From: Bradyrhizobium commune
GTDB lineage: Bacteria; Pseudomonadota; Alphaproteobacteria; Rhizobiales; Xanthobacteraceae
DNA length: 64,000 nucleotides
Assembly: GCF_015624505.1 (NCBI RefSeq)
Contig: NZ_CP061379.1
Location: forward strand, 7,439,001-7,503,000
Reading direction: 5' to 3'
Shown: positions 36,902-47,734 of the stretch, piece by piece
How the letters are laid out: the number at the start of each line of letters is the position of its first letter
Position numbering within the stretch: position 1 is the first letter of the stretch
Notes under the pieces: model-generated
Seen by the model: the letters and a program-made list of their open reading frames with translations, nothing else
Told to the model about the DNA's origin: nothing
Database searches by the model: none
Translations under genes and position numbers: made by a program

Positions 36902-37557
36902 TTACGCCCTCACCCGCGGCGCAACATTCTGCTCTTGCCCAGCCTTCTGCTCCGCGGCAACTGCGCGCTTGAATCCATCGCGCTGCTGCAAGCGGGCCCA
37001 ATAGGTGGCGACATTGGGCCCAAAATCCTTGGCGAGCCCGATATTGTCGGCGAGGCGGAGCGCGTAGCCGATCACGATGTCGGCGGCAGTGAAACGGCCG
37101 GCGCACAAGGTTTCGGCATTGGCGGTCGCGGCCTCAACGGCGCGCAACCGGCCCAGGAACCATTTTGCATAGTCGGTGGCGACCTGTGGATTGCGGCGTT
37201 CCTCCGGTTCGAGCTGAGTATAACGGAGCACCAGCGTCTGCGGGAAGGTTAACGTGGCGTCGGAAAAATACATCCAGTTGAGGAAGGCGCCATAGGCGGG
37301 ATCCTCGACGTCCACCATCAGCGGCGTCGGGGCATATTTGGTGCCGAGATAGTGGCAGATGCCGGAGGATTCGGTCATCCTGCTCTCGCCGTCGACCATG
37401 AAGGGAATCGTACCGAGCGGATTGAGTGCGAGATATTCCTTGGCGAAGACCCGCGGCGGAAACGGCAGCATCTTCAGCTCATACGGCAGCCCCATCTCCT
37501 CCAGCATCCAGAGCGGACGGAACGAGCGCGCGGCGTCACAGTGATAGAGCGTGATCA

Positions 37558-37558
<1 letters not shown>
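36902..37558 (-). CDS. glutathione S-transferase family protein
   Basis: A 218-residue GST starting at ATG 37558, which overlaps the upstream dehydrogenase stop (TGATG). The N-terminal thioredoxin-like domain has LYHCDAARSFRPLWMLEE (active residue expected around Ser/Cys near position 7-11), NPLGTIPFMVDG and RMTESSGICHYL, the glutathione-binding region. The C-terminal helical domain follows. Coupling to two acyl-CoA dehydrogenase genes suggests detoxification of, or conjugation to, an electrophilic pathway intermediate. Confidence 0.9.
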
Positions 37559-38721
<1,163 letters not shown>

Positions 38722-38740
38722 TCTCTCTCGGCCTCGTCCT

Positions 38741-39877
38741 TCACAACCCCATCTGCCGGCTCGCAAGGTCCTTCATGATCTCCTCGGTGCCGCCGCCGAT
38801 GGCGTTGACCTTGACCTCGCGGTAGATGCGCTCGGCCTTGATGCCGCGCATGAACCCGGCACCGCCAAAGATCTGCACGGCTTCCGAGGCGCAGAACGCC
38901 ATGGTCTGCGTCGCCTGATTCTTCATCATGCAGATTTCCGCGACCGGACTTTCGCCCTGCTCCAGACGCCAGGCCAGCATTTCGAGCATCGCTTGCGAGG
39001 CCGCGACCTTCTGCGCCATGTCGACGATCTTGTGCCGGATGACCTGGTGCTGGGCGAGCGGCTTGCCGAAGGTCTTGCGTTCCTTGGCGTAGGCGACGGC
39101 CTCGTCGAGGCAGACGCGCGCGAAGGCGGTGCAGCCCGCGGCCATGCCCATGCGCTCGCTGTTGAAGTTCTGCATGATGATCTTGAAGCCGTGGCCTTCC
39201 TCACCGATCAGGTTTTCGGCCGGCACACGACAATCGTCAAAGTGCAGCGTCGCGGTGTCGGAAGCCCACCAGCCCATCTTCTTCAGCTTCGTACGCGACA
39301 GGCCGGGCGTGTCACCCTCGATCAGGAGCAGGCTGACGCCGCCGGCACCCTCGCCGCCGGTGCGCACCGCAACGGTCAGATAATCGGCACGCATGCCGGA
39401 GGTAATGAAGGTCTTCTCGCCGCTCACGACGTAGTGATCGCCGTCGCGCTGCCCCCTGGTGCGCAAGTTCGCGACGTCGGAGCCGCCGCCTGGCTCGGTG
39501 ATTGCGAGCGCGGAGATCTTTTCGCCGGAGAGCACCTGAGGCAGCACACGCGCCTTGACCTCAGGGCGCGCTGCGCGTGCGATCGGCGGTGAGCCGATGG
39601 TATGGCTCATCAGGCTGGCGCTGACGCCACCGGCGCCAGCCCGCGCCAGTTCCTGGCTCGCCACGATCTTCATGAACTGGTCGGCGGCAATCCCGCCATA
39701 TTCCTCGGGGAATCCGAGACCCAACAGGCCGATCTCGGCCGCCTTGCGATAGAGCGCGCGGGGGAATTCGCCGGCTTCGTCCCATTCATGGGCGAATGGC
39801 TCGATCTCCTTCGCGACGAAGCGGCGCATGACGTCGCGGAAGGCCTCGTGCTCGGCGGTGTAGAACGGGCTTTTCAT
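38741..39877 (-). CDS. acyl-CoA dehydrogenase
   Basis: A 378-residue acyl-CoA dehydrogenase with start at ATG 39877 (MKSPFYTAEHEAFRD). ALAITEPGGGSDVANL and KTFITSGMRADYLT are the FAD/substrate motifs, and the C-terminal QIFGGAGFMRGIKAERIYRE and IGGGTEEIM hold the catalytic-base region. It is the promoter-proximal gene of a three-gene minus-strand unit with the AtuD-like dehydrogenase and the GST. Two paralogous dehydrogenases side by side may act on different steps or chain forms. Confidence 0.93.
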   Translation of the reverse strand: MKSPFYTAEHEAFRDVMRRFVAKEIEPFAHEWDEAGEFPRALYRKAAEIGLLGLGFPEEYGGIAADQFMKIVASQELARAGAGGVSASLMSHTIGSPPIARAARPEVKARVLPQVLSGEKISALAITEPGGGSDVANLRTRGQRDGDHYVVSGEKTFITSGMRADYLTVAVRTGGEGAGGVSLLLIEGDTPGLSRTKLKKMGWWASDTATLHFDDCRVPAENLIGEEGHGFKIIMQNFNSERMGMAAGCTAFARVCLDEAVAYAKERKTFGKPLAQHQVIRHKIVDMAQKVAASQAMLEMLAWRLEQGESPVAEICMMKNQATQTMAFCASEAVQIFGGAGFMRGIKAERIYREVKVNAIGGGTEEIMKDLASRQMGL

Positions 39878-39905
39878 TATAGTCTCGCCTTCGACGACTC
39901 CTGCC

Positions 39906-39924
39906 GTTCCACCATGGCTGGAAC
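39906..39924. promoter_or_regulatory. inverted repeat in divergent promoter region (weak operator candidate)
   Basis: GTTCCA-CCATGGC-TGGAAC (6+7+6) lies 29 nt upstream of the minus-strand dehydrogenase start, in the 266-bp divergent gap to the acyl-CoA ligase at 40144. No other feature was recognised in the gap. Confidence 0.3.
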
Positions 39925-40143
39925 ACCGGCAGCTCACTTGCGCGGAGTGGCTGACCCCGGGGCACCGCTTCGGCGCAGGCCGCGGCCTAGCAACTCAACG
40001 CAAGACGATTTTCACCCCTCGCGGGCCAACTCCGCATCAAAAAGACGCGCTGCACAAAACTCCGGCTGGCCTCTCAGGGCCACGCCGGGCATGGTGCACA
40101 GCAATAAAGATCAGGCGGCACAAGACCGCCGAGGGAGGGATTG

Positions 40144-41694
40144 TTGGCCGTTCGTTACTACGACTGGATCGCCCATCATGGCCGCCGCACGCCGAACAAG
40201 GTCGCGGTGATCGACCTCGCGAGCGAGCGGCGCTTCACCTATGCGCAGCTCGACGCACGCGTCGCGCGCCTCGCCTCATTCCTCCGTCACACGCTGAACA
40301 TCTCGCGGGGCGACCGCGTCGCGGTGCTGGCGCTGAACACGACCGATACGCTGGAGGTGCAGTTCGCCTGCGGGCGGCTCGGCGCGATCTTCGTGCCACT
40401 CAACACGCGCCTCACCGTTCCCGAACTCCAGTTCATCACCGGCGATTGCGCGCCGAAGGTGATGATCCACGACACCGACCTCGCCGAGACGGCGCTCGAT
40501 GTTGCAAGACTCTGCAATGTCGCGACGAGTCTGCTGCTCGGCCCCGGTGGCACCTACGAGGCGGGCATCGCAGCCGCAAAGCCGCTCAACCGTGCTGAGG
40601 AGGTCACGCTCGATGACGTCTCGACCATCATGTACACGTCGGGCACCACGGGGCATCCGAAGGGCGCCACCATCACCCACGGCATGACGTTCTGGAATTG
40701 CGTCAATCTCGGCGGCCCCGCCTGCATCGGACCCTCCTCGGTGCTGCTCACCGTGCTGCCGCTGTTCCACACCGGCGGGCTCAATTGCTACACCAATCCG
40801 GTGCTGCATGCCGGCGGCACTGTGATGATCATGCGCGCCTTCGATCCCGGCGCGGCGCTCGGCCTGATCAACGATCCCGCGCAGGGCATCAACGTGTTCT
40901 TCGGAGTGCCCGCGATCTACCAGTTCATGGCGCAGCATCCGGCGTTCGCGACGACCGATCTGACCCGGTTGATCGTCGGCGGTGTCGGCGGCGCGCCGAT
41001 GCCGGTGCCGCTGCTCAAGGCCTGGGAAGCACGCGGCGTCGCGCTCCAGCAGGGCTACGGCATGACCGAGACCTCGCCGGCCGTGCTGGTGCTCGATCGC
41101 GAGGATGCAGCGCGCAAGGCCGGCTCCGCCGGCAAGCCGGTGCTGCACACCGAGGTTCGGATCGTGCGGCCAGACGGCGGCGATGCCGATATCGGCGAGC
41201 TCGGCGAGCTCTGGGTCAAAGGGCCGAACATCACGCCGGGCTACTGGAACAGGCCGGAGGCGAACAAGACGTCCTTCACCGACGGCTGGCTCCATACGGG
41301 CGACGCGACCCGCATCGACGAGGAGGGCTTCTACTACATCGTCGACCGCTGGAAGGACATGTACATCTCCGGCGGCGAGAACGTCTATCCGGCCGAGGTC
41401 GAGAACGTGCTGCACCAGATCGCGGCGATCGCGGAGGCCGCCGTGATCGGCATTCCCGATCCGCAATGGGGCGAGGTCGGCCTTGCCATCGTCGCAGTCA
41501 AGCCTGGCCAGCGGCTGAGCGAGGCCGATGTCTTTACGCATTGCGCGGCTAATCTGGCGCGCTTCAAATGCCCGCGCCAGGTTCGCTTCGTGGATGCGCT
41601 GCCACGCAACGCCACCGGCAAGATCCACAAGCCGACCTTGCGCAAGGAATTTTCAGTGACCTCGGAAGTCGACAAGAAAGTTGCCAACGCCTGA
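40144..41694 (+). CDS. AMP-dependent acyl-CoA synthetase (long-chain/FadD-like)
   Basis: A 516-residue ligase. TTG 40144 is five bases after GGGAGG; TTG 40141 is only two bases from it and less likely. A3 is TIMYTSGTTGHPKGA, A5 is GYGMTETSP, A7 is DGWLHTGDATRIDEEGF and the catalytic lysine is in PRNATGKIHKP. It activates a carboxylic acid to its CoA ester, which would feed the divergently transcribed acyl-CoA dehydrogenases and carboxylase. A terminator follows, so it is probably monocistronic. Confidence 0.93.
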   Translation: MAVRYYDWIAHHGRRTPNKVAVIDLASERRFTYAQLDARVARLASFLRHTLNISRGDRVAVLALNTTDTLEVQFACGRLGAIFVPLNTRLTVPELQFITGDCAPKVMIHDTDLAETALDVARLCNVATSLLLGPGGTYEAGIAAAKPLNRAEEVTLDDVSTIMYTSGTTGHPKGATITHGMTFWNCVNLGGPACIGPSSVLLTVLPLFHTGGLNCYTNPVLHAGGTVMIMRAFDPGAALGLINDPAQGINVFFGVPAIYQFMAQHPAFATTDLTRLIVGGVGGAPMPVPLLKAWEARGVALQQGYGMTETSPAVLVLDREDAARKAGSAGKPVLHTEVRIVRPDGGDADIGELGELWVKGPNITPGYWNRPEANKTSFTDGWLHTGDATRIDEEGFYYIVDRWKDMYISGGENVYPAEVENVLHQIAAIAEAAVIGIPDPQWGEVGLAIVAVKPGQRLSEADVFTHCAANLARFKCPRQVRFVDALPRNATGKIHKPTLRKEFSVTSEVDKKVANA

Positions 41695-41696
41695 CC

Positions 41697-41728
41697 GAAG
41701 CGCCCCTCCTACGGGCGCTTCTTCATTT
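41697..41728 (+). terminator. intrinsic terminator after acyl-CoA synthetase
   Basis: A 9-bp perfect stem GAAGCGCCC (41697-41705) and GGGCGCTTC (41713-41721) with loop CTCCTAC is followed by TTCATTT. It begins two bases after the TGA stop. Confidence 0.75.
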
Positions 41729-41768
41729 CTGACGTGCCTCCAACCCATAAGAAACCCAAGGAATGTTC

Positions 41769-42989
41769 ATGACCAGGAAGCTCTCTTTGCTTGCCGCGGC
41801 TGCGGCGCTGACATTGCTCGCGACCCAGGGCGCCCAAGCCCAAAAGGCATACGACACCGGCGCCACCGACACCGAGATCAAGATCGGCAATGTCGAGGCC
41901 TATTCAGGGCCCGCGTCCGCCTACGGCGTCATCGGCAAGACCGAGGAAGCCTATTTCAAGATGATCAACGACCAGGGCGGCATCAACGGCCGCAAGATCA
42001 ACTTCATCTCTTACGACGACGGCTATTCGCCGCCGAAGACAGTAGAGCAGATCCGTAAGCTAATCGAGAGCGACGAGGTGTTTCTGGTGTTCAATGCGCT
42101 GGGCACGCCGACCCAGACCGCCGTGCAGAAGTATCACAATTCCAAGAAAGTGCCGCAGCTCTTCCTCGCCACCGGCGCCAGCAAGTGGAACGATCCGCAC
42201 AGCTTCCCCTGGACCATGGGCTTCCAGCCGAGCTACCGGGTTGAGGCGCGGATCTTCGCAAAATACATTCTGAAGGAGAAGCCGGACGCGAAGGTTGCGA
42301 TCTTCTATGCCAATGACGATTTCGGCAAGGACTACGTCGCCGGCATCAAGGACGTGTTCGGCGACAAGGCCTCGAAGCTGATCGTGGCCGAAGAAAGCTA
42401 CGAGACGTCCGAGCCTTCGATCGACGCCCACATCGTCAAGCTCAAGGGCACCGGCGCCGATGTCTTCGTCAACATCGCGACGCCGAAATTCGCGGCTCAG
42501 GCCATCAAGAAGATCGCCGAGCTGGAATGGAAGCCGATGCACCTGATGACGGACGTCTCAGTGTCGATCGGCGCGGTGATGAAGCCGGCCGGCCTCGAAG
42601 CCTCCGAAGGCGTGCTGTCGGCCGGCTATCTGATGGATGCGTCCGATCCGCAGTGGAAGGACAACGAGGGCATGAAGAAGTTTCTGGCCTTCATCGACAA
42701 GTACATGCCCGGCGCCAACATCTCGGACACAAACCTGGTTTACGGCTACGCTGCGGCCCAGACGATGGTGCAGGTGCTGAAGCAGGCCGGCGATAATCTC
42801 ACCCGCGAGAATGTGATGAAGCAGGCCGCGAGCCTGAAAGATTTTGTCCCGGATACGCTGATCCCGGGGATCAAGATCAACACGTCGGTCAACGATTTTG
42901 CGCCGATCGAGCAACTCAAGATGTGGCGGTTCAAGGGCGGCCAGTGGGAGCTGTTCGGCGACATCATCAGCGCCGAGGTCGGCGGCTAG
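41769..42989 (+). CDS. branched-chain amino acid-type (LivK) ABC substrate-binding protein
   Basis: A 406-residue periplasmic protein. ATG 41769 has AAGGA six bases upstream, whereas ATG 41763 overlaps that site. The signal peptide (SLLAAAAALTLLATQGAQA) precedes the type I fold: DTEIKIGNVEAYSGPASAYG, FLVFNALGTPTQTAV, IFYANDDFGKDYVAG. In related CoA-catabolic loci such proteins bind the carboxylic acid growth substrate. There are no permease or ATPase genes adjacent. Its TAG stop shares a CTAG with the stop of the opposing glycosyltransferase. Confidence 0.9.
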   Translation: MTRKLSLLAAAAALTLLATQGAQAQKAYDTGATDTEIKIGNVEAYSGPASAYGVIGKTEEAYFKMINDQGGINGRKINFISYDDGYSPPKTVEQIRKLIESDEVFLVFNALGTPTQTAVQKYHNSKKVPQLFLATGASKWNDPHSFPWTMGFQPSYRVEARIFAKYILKEKPDAKVAIFYANDDFGKDYVAGIKDVFGDKASKLIVAEESYETSEPSIDAHIVKLKGTGADVFVNIATPKFAAQAIKKIAELEWKPMHLMTDVSVSIGAVMKPAGLEASEGVLSAGYLMDASDPQWKDNEGMKKFLAFIDKYMPGANISDTNLVYGYAAAQTMVQVLKQAGDNLTRENVMKQAASLKDFVPDTLIPGIKINTSVNDFAPIEQLKMWRFKGGQWELFGDIISAEVGG

Positions 42990-44476
42990 CCTGACGTGAC
43001 ATTGGCGGGCGATGGCGCAAAGCTCGCGCCATCGGCTGCGCTGACATCGATCCCCGCGACCGGCAGGCCCAGCCGGCGCGGGTCATTGGCGGCCACAAAG
43101 CGCGGACATGTCCAGACCAGCATCGCCGTGCCCGATGGCGGAAGGTCGATCCTCAGCACGAAAGCGTCCGCGTCGATCGTGATCGCAGCGTCCGCCACGC
43201 GCCTGCCGTCAAGATAGAACTTGACTCCGATCCGATCCAGCGCCTCGCGAATCTGCGGCGACGCGATGCGAATGATATTGCGTCCGGGCGCCGCCTTGAT
43301 CCGCAGAACGGCCTCCGGCTCGCTCCAGCGAAAATTGCGGCGGCGCCAGACTTCCGGCGCATTGAAGCCGGCCTGTGCCATCACCTGATCGCTGACAGGC
43401 GACGAAGCCCAACCGACGGCCTCGCGACTGCCGTGAATGCATTCGAGGCGCTGGAAGTAGATCAGGGCCGCGATATAGCGTCTGATCCCGCGAGCAGTCG
43501 CCTCGCGCGTGCCAACGATGCACAATATCGACAGGACACAGCGTGCGTGGCCCGCGGCAAGGCGCGCCGCGCTCCGCGCGAGGCGGTCGCCGACCAGCGC
43601 AATCGCGCCCCAGCGCCAAAGCGCTCGAAAAAGCTCCCCGACCAGGTACCCGGAGCGTATCCGCGCCCCAAGCGCGCTGCGCGCGAACGCGACGTCGAAA
43701 TCGCCGCGGCTGCACCATTCGATCGGAGTCTCGATCAACTCGTAGCCGGGATCGCGGCACGCCTCGCCGAGATAGCGGATCTCGCCCTGCACGAAGTCGA
43801 GCGTGAATGCCTTCAATTCGCCGATCCGGCCGATGTAGAAGTGATGGAAGCGCGCCTCTTCCAGATAGCCGATGGCATAGCCCCTCGCGTGGTATGCGGC
43901 TGCGAGCACCCATTCGGCGAAATGGCCGAGCTCCTCGCGCAGGCCGCCGCATTCCTCGTAGACGTCGCGCCGCGTCACGAAACACTGGTCGAGCACCTTG
44001 CGCCACGGATGCTGCTTCATGCCGAACTCGATGTCGGCCTGGTACATCGCGGCCTCGGCCTCCGACAGGCGGTTGTGGCAGACCGGGACTGAGCGACAGG
44101 ACAAGCCGGCCCATTCGGGGTGCGCATCGATCGCGCGCATACAAAGCTCGATCACATCGGGCTCGGGCCAGCAATGCGATTCCGTGAAGAACAGATACTC
44201 TCCACGCGCCTTGGTTGCGCCGAATGCGCTGAGCCCGATATCGTGTTTGAAGTCGGTGAATTCGAGGCGCGCTTTGTCGCCCGCGAGTGCTTTCAGCTCC
44301 CCGTGCGCCGTGAAATCGGGCGGCACCACCAGGATGATCTCGTAGAGGGATTGATCCGCGGTCTGGGACATCCAGCCGCGCCAGGACTGCTCCCACTGCC
44401 CGCGATGAAATTCTAGCGGGATGATGATGGAAAGCAGCGGAGATCCGCCGCGGGCATTTCCAGCCAAGTCCTGCAT
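42986..44476 (-). CDS. family 2-like glycosyltransferase
   Basis: A 496-residue protein. Start at ATG 44476 puts the GT-A opening SPLLSIIIPLEFHRGQW near residue 15; longer frames run into the upstream gene. The nucleotide-sugar core shows YEIILVVPP, FGATKARGEYLFFTESHCW (DxD-like region replaced by TESH) and RRDVYEECGG; the C-terminal 180 residues are unlike standard GT2 and may be a carbohydrate-binding or helical tail. It lies 10 bp downstream of the HTH regulator gene and is likely cotranscribed. Acceptor unknown; surface polysaccharide or protein glycosylation is plausible. Confidence 0.75.
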   Translation of the reverse strand: MQDLAGNARGGSPLLSIIIPLEFHRGQWEQSWRGWMSQTADQSLYEIILVVPPDFTAHGELKALAGDKARLEFTDFKHDIGLSAFGATKARGEYLFFTESHCWPEPDVIELCMRAIDAHPEWAGLSCRSVPVCHNRLSEAEAAMYQADIEFGMKQHPWRKVLDQCFVTRRDVYEECGGLREELGHFAEWVLAAAYHARGYAIGYLEEARFHHFYIGRIGELKAFTLDFVQGEIRYLGEACRDPGYELIETPIEWCSRGDFDVAFARSALGARIRSGYLVGELFRALWRWGAIALVGDRLARSAARLAAGHARCVLSILCIVGTREATARGIRRYIAALIYFQRLECIHGSREAVGWASSPVSDQVMAQAGFNAPEVWRRRNFRWSEPEAVLRIKAAPGRNIIRIASPQIREALDRIGVKFYLDGRRVADAAITIDADAFVLRIDLPPSGTAMLVWTCPRFVAANDPRRLGLPVAGIDVSAADGASFAPSPANVTSG

Positions 44477-44486
44477 GTTAGCTCGA

Positions 44487-45257
44487 CTATCCCGGCAGGA
44501 AGAGCGCGAACGGCTCTTCCACCGTGCGCCGCAGATGACCGCGATATAACGCATGATTGGCGTCGCCGGGCCCGACCCGTCCCAGCGACGGCTGCGGGAC
44601 GTTCCTGAGCGGAACATAGGCGATCGGCGCGGCAATCGGCGTCAGCTGCGAGCCGGGCCCGGCGCGCAGTGAGGAGATGATGCCATACATCTCACCGGCC
44701 ACAGTCGGCCGCGACACCGTGATCACGCGATGCTGGCCGTGCTTGTTGATCACGAGATAGATGAAGCCGGACTGATGCGGCACCGCAACCTCGCCGGTGT
44801 GCTCATAGGCCGCATCCGTCCGCTCACCCTCGCGAAAGACCAGTGACGAGACTTTCGGCTCCCAAACGATCTCGGTGCGATAAGCGAAGATCGCATCCTT
44901 GTCGCCAAACGACGGACGCAGCGTGATGTAGACATCCTCGAGCCAGGTCACCGCGCGGTGCGAATAGGAGCCGAGGCTGTCGGGCGCGACATCGTTTGCG
45001 GCCGGAGGCGCCATCACGGCAACGCTCTTGCGCAGGGACACGCCCAGCGCCTGCTCCAGCCGGACCGTGGTGGCCAGCGTGAACGGGCGGCGCCCGCCAA
45101 GCGCCTTCTCCAGGGTCGACAGGCTGAGCTTGGCCTGCTCGGCCAGCGCCTGTCGCGATATCCGGCGCCTCGCAATTTCCTCGCGGATCGTCTCGGCCAC
45201 CTCGCGGCTTTGCTCGTCCGAAAGCTGCCCGTCGTTGAGTTTATCCGGCGTCTGCAT
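44487..45257 (-). CDS. XRE-type HTH regulator with C-terminal sensor-like domain
   Basis: A 256-residue protein started at ATG 45257 (MQTPDKLNDG). Residues about 20-75 form a helix-turn-helix (RRRISRQALAEQAKLSLSTL). The remaining 160 residues form a beta-rich domain (AVTWLEDVYITLRPSF, FAYRTEIVWEP, VINKHGQHRVITVSRPT) that I cannot name; it is probably a ligand-sensing module. The gene is divergent from the VIT/vWA surface protein. A 14-bp perfect palindrome lies 37 nt upstream, which suggests autoregulation and control of the divergent operon. Confidence 0.8.
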   Translation of the reverse strand: MQTPDKLNDGQLSDEQSREVAETIREEIARRRISRQALAEQAKLSLSTLEKALGGRRPFTLATTVRLEQALGVSLRKSVAVMAPPAANDVAPDSLGSYSHRAVTWLEDVYITLRPSFGDKDAIFAYRTEIVWEPKVSSLVFREGERTDAAYEHTGEVAVPHQSGFIYLVINKHGQHRVITVSRPTVAGEMYGIISSLRAGPGSQLTPIAAPIAYVPLRNVPQPSLGRVGPGDANHALYRGHLRRTVEEPFALFLPG

Positions 45258-45294
45258 CGTCAGCCCTGCTTCCCACGCGCGCCATTCTAGCAGG

Positions 45295-45308
45295 GCGGAC
45301 AAGTCCGC
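45295..45308. promoter_or_regulatory. palindrome in the HTH/sortase-target divergent promoter
   Basis: GCGGAC-AA-GTCCGC is a perfect 6+2+6 inverted repeat, with another CGGAC half-site shortly after at about 45316-45320 and a second palindrome CCGCC-TTGAC-GGCGG at 45325-45339. The 188-bp gap holds the promoters for the HTH gene (minus) and the sortase target (plus). Confidence 0.45.
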
Positions 45309-45445
45309 ACAAAACCGGACATGGCCGCCTTGACGGCGGCCCGCCCGGGCCAGCCGCGGCGGAACATTGCCGATCATTCTGCTCGCGAAATCGCCCCCTC
45401 CCGACCGATGCTCGGCGTCGTCAAACACCTTCGGGAGCAGGCCAA

Positions 45446-47704
45446 ATGAGCAGTTACGACGCAGTCGACCGCAACGCGAACCCTTGGCTGGGCAGGCTCA
45501 TCGTGGTCGGACTGTTCCTTCTGGCGCAGGGCGTTGCCGTGCTCCTGGTCAGCTTCGTGGCCTTGCTGGTGAGCTTCGAGCCGGGTTGGTCGGCAACGAC
45601 GGACCAAGCGAGCCTGCTCCAGCCCGGCGACGCCCGTTCCGGCACTCTCCTGCTGAAGCGGGACGGCGCCACGACGGAAGCCATCCGCCTCGGCATCGAC
45701 GTCGATATCACGGTGTCCGGCCCGACGCTGCGCACGCGCGTCACGCAAGTCTTCCGCAACCCGACCAAGGACTGGGTCGAGGCTACTTACGTCTATCCGC
45801 TTGCCAGTGACGGCGCCGTCGACACGTTGAAGATGGTGGTCGGCGATCGCGTCATCGTCGGCGATATCAAGGAACGGGGGCAGGCGCGCGTCATTTACGA
45901 GCAGGCGCGAAGCGCCGGACAGAAGGCAGCGCTCACCGAGCAGGAGCGACCCAACATCTTTACCAACTCGGTCGCCAATATCGGCCCCGGCGAGACCGTG
46001 CTGGTGCAGATCGAATATCAGGAGCCCGTGCATCAATCCGGCAACGAATATTCGCTGCGCGTGCCGCTCGTGGTCGGACCGCGCTACAATCCGGCGCCGA
46101 TCGTGCAGAGCGTCGATTTCCGCCGGGACGGCTCCGGCTGGGGCGCGACCACATCTGATCCGGTTCCGGATCGCGATCGTATCTCGCCACAGGTAGCGGA
46201 TCCAGCCAAGGCTGCGCCGGTCAACCCAACCAGCATCACGGTGCATCTGAAGGCCGGCTTCGCACTCGGCGAGGTGAAGAGCCATCACCACAACGTCAAG
46301 ATCGAAAGCCCCGACAGCGCGACGCGTGTCGTCACGCTGGCCGACGGCGCCGTGCCCGCCGACCGCGATTTCGAACTGACCTGGAAGCCGGCCGCCGAGA
46401 AGGCGCCGTCTGTCGGGCTATTCCGCGAGCACGTCGGCGATGCCGACTATTTGCTCGCCTTCGTCACCCCGCCCGCGGCCGAACAGGCGACGCAGAAGCC
46501 GCTGCCGCGCGAGGTGGTGTTCGTGATCGACAATTCAGGCTCGATGGGCGGCACCTCGATCGTTCAGGCCAAGGCGAGCCTGCTCTATGCGCTCGGACGT
46601 CTACAGCCGACCGACCGCTTCAACGTCATCCGTTTCGACGACACGATGGACGTGCTGTTTTCGACCTCCGTGCCGGCCGACCCTGCGCATCTCGGCGAAG
46701 CACTCGCTTTCGTGAATGGGATACAGGCACGCGGCGGCACCGAGATGGTGCCGGCGATGCGCGCCGCACTGACCGACAAGCTCGGCGAGACCAACATGGT
46801 CCGCCAGGTCGTGTTCCTGACCGACGGTGCGATCGGCAACGAGCAGCAATTGTTCGAAACCATCACGGCGATGCGCGGCCGCTCGCGCATCTTCATGGTC
46901 GGCATTGGATCCGCGCCCAACACCTATCTGATGACACGCGCGTCCGAGCTCGGCCGCGGCGCCTTTACTCACATCGGCTCCGTCGAACAGGTCGAGGAGC
47001 GCATGCGTGGCCTGTTCGCCAAGCTTGAGAACCCTGCGGTGACCGGCCTCACTGCAAAATTCTCTGACGCCAAGGCCGACGTCGCGCCCGCGATCATTCC
47101 CGACGTCTATCGCGACGAGCCGCTGGTGCTGGCGGCGAAGCTCGACAAGCTCGCGGGCTCGCTCGAGATCAAGGGACGCGTCGGCGACCACCTGTGGTCG
47201 GTGACGCTGCCGCTGCAAAATGCCGCCGAGGGCAAGGGCCTGTCAAAACTCTGGGCGAGGCGCAAGATCGGCGATGCGGAAGTCGCGCGCACGCTCCGCG
47301 AGATGACGCCAGAGGAGACCGACAAGACGATCCTGGCGCTCGCGCTCGACCATCAGATCGTCACGCGGCTGACCAGCCTCGTCGCGGTCGACAAGACGCC
47401 GAGCCGCCCTGAAGGCGCGCCGCTCAAGCTCAGCGAGTTGCCGATCAACCTGCCGGCCGGCTGGATTTTCGAAAAGGTGTTCGGCGAGCGGCCCGAGCCG
47501 ACGCAGTTGCGCGAGCGCCGCGCCGATGCGAGTGGCCAAGCCTCGGCGAGGCGGCCGGCACCGGTCGCACCCGATGCGATCCGCCTGCCCAAGACCGCAA
47601 CCTCGGCCGAGTTGAAGATGATCGCAGGCCTGATCCTGATCGTGCTCGCCCTGATCCTGCTCGTGTTCAATCGGCGTCAGCCCTTGCTCACTGACGTCGC
47701 TTGA
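45446..47704 (+). CDS. VIT and vWA domain protein, proteobacterial sortase target
   Basis: A 752-residue envelope protein. An N-terminal membrane/signal segment (LIVVGLFLLAQGVAVLLVSF) is followed by a VIT domain (about residues 65-190, with VEATYVYPLASDGAVD and YEQARSAGQKAALTEQ) and a vWA domain (about 345-510) with an intact MIDAS start, FVIDNSGSMGG, and FLTDGAIGNE. The C-terminus carries a sortase signal: LPKTA at 714-718, a hydrophobic helix and the positive tail NRRQPLL. It resembles inter-alpha-trypsin inhibitor heavy-chain-like proteins. The class GN sortase gene is just downstream. ATG 45446 has GGGAGCAGG upstream. Confidence 0.93.
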   Translation: MSSYDAVDRNANPWLGRLIVVGLFLLAQGVAVLLVSFVALLVSFEPGWSATTDQASLLQPGDARSGTLLLKRDGATTEAIRLGIDVDITVSGPTLRTRVTQVFRNPTKDWVEATYVYPLASDGAVDTLKMVVGDRVIVGDIKERGQARVIYEQARSAGQKAALTEQERPNIFTNSVANIGPGETVLVQIEYQEPVHQSGNEYSLRVPLVVGPRYNPAPIVQSVDFRRDGSGWGATTSDPVPDRDRISPQVADPAKAAPVNPTSITVHLKAGFALGEVKSHHHNVKIESPDSATRVVTLADGAVPADRDFELTWKPAAEKAPSVGLFREHVGDADYLLAFVTPPAAEQATQKPLPREVVFVIDNSGSMGGTSIVQAKASLLYALGRLQPTDRFNVIRFDDTMDVLFSTSVPADPAHLGEALAFVNGIQARGGTEMVPAMRAALTDKLGETNMVRQVVFLTDGAIGNEQQLFETITAMRGRSRIFMVGIGSAPNTYLMTRASELGRGAFTHIGSVEQVEERMRGLFAKLENPAVTGLTAKFSDAKADVAPAIIPDVYRDEPLVLAAKLDKLAGSLEIKGRVGDHLWSVTLPLQNAAEGKGLSKLWARRKIGDAEVARTLREMTPEETDKTILALALDHQIVTRLTSLVAVDKTPSRPEGAPLKLSELPINLPAGWIFEKVFGERPEPTQLRERRADASGQASARRPAPVAPDAIRLPKTATSAELKMIAGLILIVLALILLVFNRRQPLLTDVA

Positions 47705-47734
47705 GAGAGGAGCCCCCCGAACTCCTCTTCTTCA

